Shown here piece after piece: positions 22,801-32,532 of a stretch of DNA of 64,000 nt (its first letter is position 1; every line of letters begins with the position of its first letter). Where the stretch lies: assembly GCA_033239005.1 (NCBI GenBank), contig BSQZ01000018.1, positions 6,167,536 to 6,231,535 on the forward strand. Direction: 5' to 3'. The notes under the pieces are model-generated. The model ran no database searches and was not told where the DNA came from. It worked only from the letters and a program-made list of their open reading frames with translations. The DNA comes from Lamellibrachia satsuma. Its lineage: Eukaryota > Annelida > Polychaeta > Sabellida > Siboglinidae. The translations under genes were made by a program, and so were the position numbers.

Positions 22801-25800
22801 TGGGCTGTGTTGAATTCTGTTAGGTTCTAGCAAAACACAAACTACACATTTCAATACAAGATCAAACTTCATTCAGGCAAAGTTTTGTTCAGCTTTCAGA
22901 GAAAATAGGTGGATAATAACATGTATATTACACTGGTTAAAAAAACACTTTCAAAACACTGCTTTATTAATTATTATTGCATTATTAGTTAAAAATCACT
23001 ACTTTTATTAACAATATATTCTTCATACTTGTTTCAGTTTTCAACATACTTTGTACTTGTTCAAACTGTTATTACCAAGAGCACCACCGTCTGTAAACTG
23101 GGATCAACCATACAATCAACGTAAGTAGAATAAGCAGTGCCAAATCTTTTATTTAAAATTAATAAATATGACTTTGTCTGTGAAAAAAATACATGCATCA
23201 TGTACAAGAGTTCGTTATCACCATGAAACATTACAGTGTAATAGGTTGTCTAATGTCCTGCAATTATACTATTGCAGTGGCAGATTTGGGGATTGAATGT
23301 GAATGGATGCATTGTGTAACAATAGGTAAGTGACATCACACCTAAGTGAAAAACATTCCTGCAGTCTCCTCTGTTTTGATCAGCGCCATTCATTGGATAT
23401 TATGCCAATTTACAGACAGACAATCCAGTTGACAGTATAATTACTGTGACATTTAACTGTGAAAGTGAATTTTCAAGGCTTTGATTTGGAGCGAATCAAG
23501 AATGGCACCGATTTTTTCCCAGTCCAGACTCCAATGCACATTTATGAGTGTTATAATTCTAGGAGAGCAAATCACGCTCCTCTGCATTAGCTAGGACTGT
23601 TTATTGCTCTCTACCATTTTACTTGTTTCAAAGCCTGTATGCTGTTGTCTACTTAAAAATTATCATGTTTACCAATTGTAAGTTTTAGCATATGTAATCA
23701 CATATCAACCAACCCTTAAATGTGTTCACATGGCGATTATACCATGAAAAAGTAGTACAAACAAAGCCAGTAGCAACACTGGAAAGTTACCAATGTCTTC
23801 CCTAGTGATATGGGAAGTGAAACTTACGTCTAGTTCTGTTTCTGTCTCTGGAAGTCCCAGTAAACTTCCCTCGAGGTCCTCCCCAGACTTGTTGTCAGCG
23901 GAGGCAGCCCCCAGAATCTGGGTCATGGGTTGGGGTCGTTCCCTGATTGTGTACCTTCGTGTGGATGCGCCAAAGTGTATTTCACTGTCTATTGGAACTT
24001 GCTGCGGTTTCCTGCCGTCGATCCGTATTGAGCCGATGAATGTGCCATGAGCTGGGACAATCAGGGACAGGAAAGACAAGGCTTACTTAAATGTGTCATG
24101 AGCTGGGACAATCTGGGACAGGATAGACAAGGTTTACTTGAATGTGCCATGAGCTGGGACAATCAGGGGCAGGATAGACAAGGTTTACTTGAATGTGCCA
24201 TGAGCTGGGACAATCAGGGGCAGGATAGACAAGGTTTACTTGAATGTGCCATGAGCTGGGAAAATCAGGGACAGGATAGACAAGGCTTACTTGAATGTGT
24301 CATGAGCTGGGACAATCAGGGACACGATAGACAAGGTTTACTTGAATGTGTCCTGAGCTGGGACAATCAGGGACAGGAAACACAAGGCTTACTTGAATGT
24401 GTCATGAGCTGAGACAATCAGGGACACGATAGACAAGGCTTACTTGAATATGTCATGAGCTGGGACAATCAGGGACAGGATAGACAAGGTTTACTTGAAT
24501 GTGTCATGAGCTGGGACAATCAGGGACACGATAGACAAGGCTTACTTGAATATGTCATGAGCTGGGACAATCAGGGACAGGATAGACAAGGTTTACTTGA
24601 ATGTGTCATGAGTTGGGACAATCAGGGACATGATAGACAAGGCTTACTTGAATGTGTCATGAGCTGGGACAATCAGGGACAGGATAGACAATGTTTACTT
24701 GAATGTGTCATGAGCTTGGACAATCAGGGACAGGATAGACAAGGTTTACTTGAAAGTGTCATGAGCTGGGACAATCAGGGACACGATAGACAAGGCTTAC
24801 TTGAATGTGGCATGAGCTGGGACAATCAGGGACAGGATAGACAAGGTTTACTTGAATGTGTCATAAGCTGGGACAATCAGGGACAGGATAGACAAGGCTT
24901 ACTTGAATGAGTCATGAGCTGGGACAATCAGGGACAGGATAGTCAAGGCTTACTTGAATGAGTCATGAGCTGGGATAATCAGGGACAGGATAGACAAGGC
25001 TTACTTGAATGTGTCATGAGCTGGGACAATCAGGGACAGGATAGACAAGGCTTACTTGAATGTGCCATGAGCTGGGACAACCAGGGACAGGATAGACAAG
25101 GTTTACTTGAATGTGTCATAAGCTGGGACAATCAGGAACAGGATAGACAAGGCTTACTTGAATGAGTCATGAGCTGGGACAATCAGGGACAGGATAGACA
25201 ATGTTTACTTGAATGAGTCATGAGCTGGGACAATCAGGGACAGGATAGACAATGTTTACTTGAATGAGTCATGAGCTGGGACAATCAGGGACAGGATAGA
25301 CAAGGCTTACTTGAATGTGTCATGAGCTGGGACAATCAGGGACAGGATAGACAAGGCTTACTTGAATGTGTCATGAGCTGGGACAATCAGGGACAGGATA
25401 GACAAGGCTTACTTGAATGTGTCATGAGCTGGGACAATCAGGGACAGGATAGACAAGGCTTACTTGAATGTGTCATGAGCTGGGACAATCAGGGACAGGA
25501 TAGACAAGGTTTACTTGAATGTGTCATGAGCTGGGACAATCAGGGACAGGATAAACAAGGCTTACTTGAATGTGTCATGAGCTGGGACAATCAGGGACAG
25601 GATAGACAAGGCTTACTTGAATGTGTCATGAGCTGGGACAATCAGGGACAGGATAGACAAGGCTTACTTGAAGCGGACACCAAGAATGGACAGTAGAAGT
25701 CAACACAAAAGAACGCACATAAAAAGTCAACACAAAAAGAGCACATTCAAGTTATAGCAGATTAGACAAAAATAAACGCTCAAAAGCCATTGAAATATCA

Positions 25801-28800
25801 ACATAGTAAATATCCACAGAATAAGTTTTCAATAATATTCATACTAACAACACAAAAATTATTTTTAAAAAGAAGCTTGCATGGGTCTTTGTTTAGGAGA
25901 TATTCTAGTGTTTCGGATTTCCCTGAAACTAATCATTACGGCATCAAGATTAGAGTAGATATAATAATTTTGAATTAAACAGCAAACCAAATGCATTACT
26001 TATTACGAATTATCCTTGTCATACTTTAGTTGGTGCACAAGGCCACTAAATTATGCATTATCACAACAAATAAATGTTATTGAGGTAATCATACGGAAAT
26101 TTATGAGTTTTGGTAAATCCTACCACATCTGTCCCCACTAAAAATAGTATTTTAATAAATTACTTTATTAGCCAATTTAGCCATATTATCTGTATATCGA
26201 GGTGCTCTAAAATTTTTTTTATTATACTACACAGCATGTGCACTAAACTATTTGTTCAAATGTGCTCCTGTACTTTCTATAGTGAAACTGAAGTAGGGGC
26301 TTATATAATCTATAGTGAAACTGAAGTAGGGGCTTATATAATCCAGACGATTCACCACCGAGACTGCCATGTAATTCTGCCACACTCACTACTGTTGAGA
26401 TCAATGATGAATGGCCTGTTGAGGTGTCTATGCCACACAAGAGCTGCATGTACACGTGAACATGATGCGTGGTCGATACAAAAGTCATTCAGCTGCTTGT
26501 TGCGCCCAAAGAAGTAGCATTTCTTCTCGTCGATCATCAGTTTCTGTAGGACAAATTGCAACATAAACGTAAAGTGCAATTGTTAAAAGCATGACATTCT
26601 CCATTATAATTATTTTATGAAAATTAATATCAAACTGAACATCAAGACAAATAAAAACACATAATTATTTTAAATGCAGGAATAGAAATGATAGACTAAG
26701 TACTGCTAAATACAAACTACACAAATTGCCACAATTTCAGGTGTGCACATGCTGCACTGTCATATCAGTGTAATTTTTAATAATTGGTTTATTGTGACAG
26801 CGAAAAGTTACACTTGGTAAAGATCAAACTGTAAATACAATTTTTAGCATATCTACATAGAATATATACATTCCAGTTACGTATAACCTCCAAATACACA
26901 GCCCAATTTTAAAGGGTCATGCAATACACTTGCTCTACGTGGAAAAGTAGCTTTTCAGACACTACTAAATGTAATGCTGCTTTTCAAACTTTAAAAATAC
27001 AATACAATTGTAACCAAACATCATAGTCACTGTATAGTACACATCAGCACTGGACAACTTTATAAAATAGGTAGTGCCATCAATAAACATATAAACTGGA
27101 TTAAATTCCTACTTGATACAACATGATATGCAGAAATACAAAATATTCGAAAGGGCGATGTCCCAAGCTTGGGGGTAAACAAACTGCTACTGAATTGTTT
27201 TTACAAATATTTATTTCATGATACTGGATAAAGACAAATAAATGGTGTCACTTCAAGGGGCATTTTTATTTACCATGGCATATTGGAAACCAAATATTTG
27301 GCCTCAAAACTGATAACAATTATTACACACATGGAGGCAATAATGATGGCTGGACAGTTCTATATAATACTAAACAGTGCTGAAAGAAGTGCTACCGTGG
27401 TTACTCATACCTGGATCATCTTCGGCTGTGTCATACCTACCTGGATCATCTTCTGATCCTTAGTGACATCAAGATGGAGACCTGGGGGTGGCTTTCCCGC
27501 CCTGCAAATCCATCAGATTTACAAAACACTGTGAAGCTGTCAGACTACGCAATGATATTCACCCCATGTGATGTGTGACACTTTGGGGGTTAACATGTCA
27601 CCTGTGCACATAGTGCATACATTTACTCACAATCCTTTATTTCCATAAAAAGTCTGCTTCTTGCTGATATTATGCAGATGGTACGTTACAGAATACAAAT
27701 GGTACGTTACATAATACATATGTGCACTTCAGCTTTAAATCTTGCTATTAACACAATGCAAATCTAGACATTAGAGCTGTCAACTTGGCAAGTTGATTTT
27801 GGATGTGCCAGCTACTGTCTTGGCTGGTAGATAACTAATGACATTAAATGAAAGATTTAAATCATGGCTAAAATCAAGCTTTCTATCATAATTTTATTGT
27901 GAATTAAAAAGTTACATATTCTTGCCTGAGCATAGTTAATGATGTACTATGACTATTTGGCATGGATTATTATAAACACAGTTGGTGTTAAATTTAAAGC
28001 AAAAAAAATATTCAGTGGTTGGGATTATCACGTGTTTCGAATACTTATCACTTGTGACCAGTGCTGGGTGCAACTGTAATTGCATAATTAATTACAATTA
28101 TATGTGAATGAATCATTAAGAACAACGTAACTAGCTGTAATTGTAACTGAATGTTTATAGGCTGTGTAATTGACCATTGTAATGGAACCAAAATCTGGTT
28201 GCAAAAATGCCCAAATAAACCTAAAATCATGTCTAAAAATTATACATGTAATCTTCCTTTACAAAACATTTGTATACCTTTTTGTTGTACTCAACCTATC
28301 AACTACTACAATTAACACTTTATGCAGCACTGTAATTGTATTTAATTTGGTACTTTTCTTGCCATTATTAACAAGCAATTGCATTTTTATAATTGATGAT
28401 CAATTTGGCCAAACCAATCGATGGTCAATTAAATAATCGGCTTGTGGACAGCCATTGTCCGATTAAAGCAAGCCAAATTCCACCCTGCCACCAGTTAATT
28501 ATAGGGTGGCTGTATAGGTTGAAATGTTTTTTTTTATATAATTATCGCTGGCACCAGACTAGGGTGAAATCTGATTTAAGCAGGCTCATTGTTGCCGAGT
28601 CATTTATCAACTCGTAAATTGCAATGGCAACATGCCGAATAACCCCAAAAGGCCTGAAGTCATTGTAACTGTCTGAACTTGTATAGAAATCTGATTCAGG
28701 AATACTGTCATCCAGTTTGCCAAAACATTGACTCAGAAACTCAAACTGATGCGAACAGACTCAAACATCGCAAAACGAACTTGAGCAAAATCTCAACAGC

Positions 28801-30764
28801 TCTGGTCCCGATAATACATGTTTAAAATTGTGATTATCGTATTATTTACTTCCCATCACATTTTGACGTATAGGCCATTCACAGAGTTCACCGCCAATCA
28901 AATAGTTTGTCAGCATCTTCCAACTCAATGCCATTATAACTATTAACTAGTCTCAATTATCCAAGCTCTGTGATGTGGCGCCACCATTATTGACACACGA
29001 TTCCTGGCAAGTCTAGATTGAAATTCAGAATTAATGTTTTTATACAACTGAAAATAGTCGATCACACAGGATTGTGATGGATTAATTGATCTGAAGCAAG
29101 AACCTACCATTTAGCAACAAAACTGATTAATTGGAACAACGCTATTAATCATGCACACTGAAGTATGAAACATGTAAATGATTAGACATTTGGTGCATAA
29201 AAACACATTTAATTACCTTCCTGAAGCTCGAATTCGCCTATTTAACCTGCATTGAGCGCCATCTTGTCCCTTTTTATTTGCAAGATGGGACACTCAAAGT
29301 TAAATACATGAATCTGACCATCAAAAAAGGTGATTAAATGTGTTCCATAGTTTAGTATGCATTGTGCATGGTCACTATACATATTGCAGGGTTCTCCATA
29401 ACTTTTGAAGTAGGAGGCAAAAATAAAAAGTAGGAGGTCCATTAACGTGAGTGTCAAAGTCATACCACAAGCTATTCGAGTATGGGCGTGTGCCAACATG
29501 CTGCCCCCAACCTCAACATTTTTTTTTAGCTAAGGCATAAAGTGGTCAATGTCTGCAAATTAGTACTTATCAGATATGTGGATCACTCCAGAGATTGAGG
29601 AAATGATAGGGTGCGACTTGAAAACAATGAAATAACAAGTTAAATAAATCACACTATCTACAGTGTATCACACATAAACTTGTAAAGTTAAAAATTTTGC
29701 CAGATAATAACAAAACATAATTCCATAGCAGTGTGAATGCTCATCATAGTATGGCTTGTTTTTGGAAAGAATGACAAGAATTTCTTTTGCTTTGACATTT
29801 AAAAATCAAATGTATTGACATACAGTAGCAGATCGGCTGGCGGGACGCGACTAGCAGAGATGTGTTCCATTCAGCCAGCATCTAAGTTCCATACCTGTTC
29901 GCTGGCAGTGTGCCACAATTACGAAACCCACAAATCGCGAGTAACCGTGGTGGGTTCGGTGAAAGTAATAAATGAGCAGTTGTGTCACTTGTTTGATTAC
30001 ATTTTTCAGTCTATAGAGTGTAGTTAGTACCGGAGTATATCTTTATTATTGCGAATGTTAACATGAAAATACAGGACTTCTTGTGTAAGTAGATGGCTCA
30101 ACAATGTTAGTAGACATCCCACTTGGACGCCAGCCGCCTCTTAATGAGAACGCTGCATATTGCATGTTATAACGGGGACATTGAGGTGGGCCCGGATACT
30201 AGAAAAGTGCCATTGATATTTTTGAAGTGTTGTAATTGAGTTTGTATGATGCTGTGTAATTGTAAATGACCACAAGCCCAACCTTGCTAGCTGTGTCACA
30301 ACTTGTTGTTGTGACTTGTGTCTGTATTTGTAATCAAGTTCTCACTTCTATGACTACAACTAGGAATTTCTTGGTGGAGAATGGTTCCAGTGCGAAGTGA
30401 TCAGTTGTAAAGTGCATATCCCATACACATATGTGTACAGGGTAGTCCCAATGTTTGGAAGAAGGCCTTCGTTGGAAGAAAAGCCCTTCAATTCAAACAA
30501 CACCCTGGTTGTGGATAAATGGTCAGCATAAATCCCCAATTCCTAAAATAAATAGAATCGCAGTCGGGATCAGTCCCAAGCCACGTACAGCGATTACTCT
30601 CGAGTGAACAAGTTGATCGCTTTAAACTGTGAACACTACGTGCACTGTTTGTGCACTGCAAATATACAACGAGCATGGTCAAATACGTATATCTCAACCT
30701 AGGTGGTAAACATGCCTTACCATGAGGGAATTTCGAAATTATTAACCAAGCCAAGTTTCGCCAT
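19858..30764 (-). CDS. PPP1R8: Nuclear inhibitor of protein phosphatase 1 (NIPP1 / PPP1R8)
   Basis: Nuclear PP1-binding protein that acts in pre-mRNA splicing and chromatin repression. Seven exons: 30764-30721, 27501-27441, 26543-26390, 24051-23828, 22826-22685, 20644-20580 and 20217-19858. The joined CDS is 1050 nt, 349 aa with TAA stop (human 351). Exon 1 encodes only MAKLGLVNNFEIPS plus two bases of Trp. The forkhead-associated domain spans about residues 36-120, with the phosphothreonine-binding residues visible as G48-R49, S64-R65-V-H67 and STHGTF at 86-91. The PP1-docking site is H196-V-D-F199, weaker than the RVTF of vertebrates. The C-terminus EPKKKKYAKEAWPGKK matches the conserved end of the family. 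Intron 3 contains a 51-bp array built on the exon 4 acceptor, and exon 2 has a duplicated donor. Confidence 0.95.
20750..21085 (+). repeat. About 31-bp minisatellite, left block
   Basis: Degenerate tandem units of the type ATAGCAACTGTGTTTACAGC plus AACACAGTTTC in PPP1R8 intron 5. The same array resumes at 21945-22430. The two blocks are separated by a MITE end, a dispersed repeat and a LINE. Confidence 0.85.
21085..21136 (+). mobile_element. TTAA-type MITE terminal fragment (family K)
   Basis: Only the right end is present: TAACCCTTATAGGTGCATAG, then CACCATGACTTCGTTCCTTT ending in TTTAA. It matches the right terminus of copy A at 6.8 kb. Confidence 0.6.
21130..21940 (+). repeat. Dispersed repeat, copy 2, split by a LINE
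   Basis: Matches 18200-18535 on both sides of a LINE insertion. The left part has CATACCAGAACTAAATAA; the right part starts near 21695 and has GATAGCCATTGTGGTACCTC and TAAATACCAAATATGTGTAC. Confidence 0.65.
21188..21690 (+). mobile_element. CR1-like LINE, family A, 3' end only
   Basis: Carries the last 117 codons of the RT protein ([20 protein letters not shown] to [15 protein letters not shown]) and the 3' UTR ending GGATGGCAAATCTTGTTAAA. Over these codons it differs from the copy at 54.7-56.0 kb at only two residues, so both are young. It lies in PPP1R8 intron 5. Confidence 0.92.
21945..22430 (+). repeat. About 31-bp minisatellite, right block
   Basis: Continuation of the array at 20750-21085: units with GATAGCAACTGTGTTTACGG plus CAACACAGTTT. 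It ends about 255 bp from PPP1R8 exon 5. Confidence 0.85.
24052..25672 (-). repeat. 51-bp minisatellite carrying splice-site copies, about 32 units
   Basis: A near-perfect tandem array directly abutting PPP1R8 exon 4. On the minus strand each unit reads CTCATGACACATTCAA, then GTAAGCCTTGTCTATCC, then TGTCCCTGATTGTCCCAG. The last unit is the true acceptor: its AG (24053-24052) is followed by the exon sequence CTCATGGCACATTCATCGGC. Every unit therefore carries a copy of the acceptor, 15 bases of exon and a GTAAG donor. The unit is 17 codons long, so frames stay open on the plus strand, but this is not a gene. Confidence 0.95.
27411..27440 (-). promoter_or_regulatory. Duplicated 5' splice site of PPP1R8 exon 2
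   Basis: The exon 2 end GAAGATGATCCAG followed by GTAGGT is repeated 30 bp further on as GAAGATGATCCAG followed by GTATGA. Use of the distal donor (exon end at 27411) would insert ten in-frame codons, VGMTQPKMIQ, before the FHA domain. Confidence 0.7.
27502..30720. other. PPP1R8 intron 1 (3.2 kb), no exon recognised
   Basis: An AT-rich intron. Around 28,055 the motif CAGTGCTGGGTGCAACTGTA starts a stretch of AT-rich, TAATTG-repeated DNA that looks like a MITE (hAT-like terminus CAGTGCTGGG), but no matching right end was fixed. Nothing else is supported. Confidence 0.4.
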
Positions 30765-30991
30765 GTTTTTCGGTTTCTAACAAAACGCTAACCTGGCATT
30801 GAAATAATGAAACTATTACGTTACTGTTCTGTCAACATAATATCGTGCTGTACTGTAAGAACACACTTAATAACCTGTTAAAATAAAACACAATTCATCA
30901 AGAGGGTCCAACATTAACACTGATGTTACTATTATTAATAATAGATATGTGTATGTTATTGTTTCGCGACGGATTGTCATCCATGTTTCGT

Positions 30992-31586
30992 TAAAGGGAA
31001 ACATAAGAGAAAAAAAATCATGGTTTTGGGACTATATTTTGCACCTATAAAAGTTATTAAAACATAATCGTTTGTAACTACATTTAAGAATATGACGCCA
31101 GTTGTTTACTAGAAAAACATTATTGAACACACCACATTGCATGGATACTGTTAAACAACCCTATGTCACGAGTGTGCGAGTAGTCTAGCAAAATTCGCTT
31201 CCAAATGAAAATATATTTGTATACACCTATTCCTATGCTCAAGTTATATAATATATGCTTGCCTTTGTTTACTTAACTTGCCCTCTTTATGACAAAATAG
31301 CATGTTTGTTTGAGACTTTGTGTTGATTCTATGTATGCTGGCCTCACTTAATACGTCACACGTAGTCTAGGTTATACAATTTTATAGAGCTGCGCATGTG
31401 CTTATCGGTCGCACTGGATAACATGCAAGCCCTCAGACAACCAGAGAAATGGCAGGAATCTCCCACTTTTAGAATACATTTTGAGTAAACCAGTTAAAAC
31501 CACTGCATGGCATGATATTCTTGATTTTAGTTACATATATATATATATATCCCCTAAACCATGACTTTTGTTTCACTTTCATTAAA
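30992..31586 (-). mobile_element. TTAA-type MITE, copy C (family K)
   Basis: The clearest termini of the family: left TTAAAGGGAAACATAAGAG, then ATCATGGTTTTGGGACTAT; right CCTAAACCATGACTTTTGTTTCAC. It is inverted relative to copies A and B and interrupted by a (TA)n run at 31535-31550. It lies in the divergent intergenic region between PPP1R8 and TMEM14. Confidence 0.72.
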
Positions 31587-31599
31587 ATTAACTATCTAT

Positions 31600-31654
31600 A
31601 TACACTTATATATATATATATATACATACATACATACATACATACATACATACA

Positions 31655-31690
<36 letters not shown>
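31600..31690 (+). repeat. Microsatellite (TA)n and (CATA)n
   Basis: A (TA)n run is followed by about 16 CATA units and a second short (TA)n run, between two MITE copies. Confidence 0.95.
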
Positions 31691-31699
31691 TTAGCATGT

Positions 31700-32008
31700 A
31701 TATGACTACAGGTATTTACAAATATATTTTCATTTTATGAATATAGGCACTCGTGACGTAGGGTTATCCAACAATATTTCATTGCCCATGACATAATTAT
31801 ATGCTGTGTGTTCAACAGTGTTTTGCTAGTAATTAAACTACTGGCTAGACATGCTTGATTCTAATTGCATGTGGCTATCTTTTATTTAAGCTCATAGTCA
31901 ATCAATTATTCAATCAATCCTTTATTCCAACACACAGTTACGAAACAATAAAATATAGGTGCGCATAGGCCCAAAACGACGACTTTTACTTTCCCTTTAA
32001 CTAATCAC
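31700..32008 (+). mobile_element. TTAA-type MITE, copy D (family K), 5'-truncated
   Basis: Contains ACAAATATATTTTCATTTTA and TGACGTAGGGTTATCCAACA as in copy A. The right terminus is GGTGCGCATAGGCCCAAAAC then TTTCCCTTTAA. A short unrelated insert sits at about 31890-31950. Confidence 0.65.
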
Positions 32009-32532
32009 ATTATATAACTAAATCATAACTGCCAATTGAAAGTTGCCATTTTGGTAGATGTAAAGATTTATGGGCGAAATTAGATGGCGGATGTTATCAC
32101 ACAAATGTTTAACACCCGCGCGGAAGAATTCCAGCTGGCGCCCCTGGTACCCTGTATGCAAACAATGTAATTTGGAAAAAAAATGTAGGATATTACTCTG
32201 TTAGGAGTTGGTTGGTTAGGTAACTGCTCGAGTGTCATCGAGAGGATAAAATAAAGGGAAGGAATGTAAAACAGTATGATAATCACACTGAATATTCACT
32301 TTTCGTCTTCGTCATCGGTTGAAAGTTCTGGGGTCACTGATAACGCCGATATCTTGGGATTCTAGCTTGCCCAACCGTGTCAAAGACTTCAGACGGCTTT
32401 CGTTTACCTATTCCACGTTTATTATTATAAGATGGACATCCCTGGTGTTAAAACGTTGAACTAATTCATTTGGACTTTCGTCGAAGGCGTCGCATGGTCG
32501 AAATTGTAGTTGATACGTCGTTTTTGTAAATC

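Larger units (their letters stand above)
30765..32532. other. Divergent intergenic region PPP1R8 / TMEM14
   Basis: 1.77 kb between the two start codons. Two MITE copies and microsatellites fill 30,992-32,008. The remaining roughly 230 bp next to PPP1R8 and 520 bp next to TMEM14 must contain the promoters, but no TATA box or other core motif is convincing. Confidence 0.6.

Noticed and set aside
24047..25696. Plus-strand frames with a 17-residue repeat (MSWDNQGQDRQGLLECV)
   Set aside because: Stops interrupt it several times, and the unit is explained by amplification of the PPP1R8 exon 4 border on the other strand.
29242..29499. An 85-codon minus-strand frame in PPP1R8 intron 1
   Set aside because: It looks protein-like in places but has no match to NIPP1 and no clean splice sites; likely transposon debris or chance.
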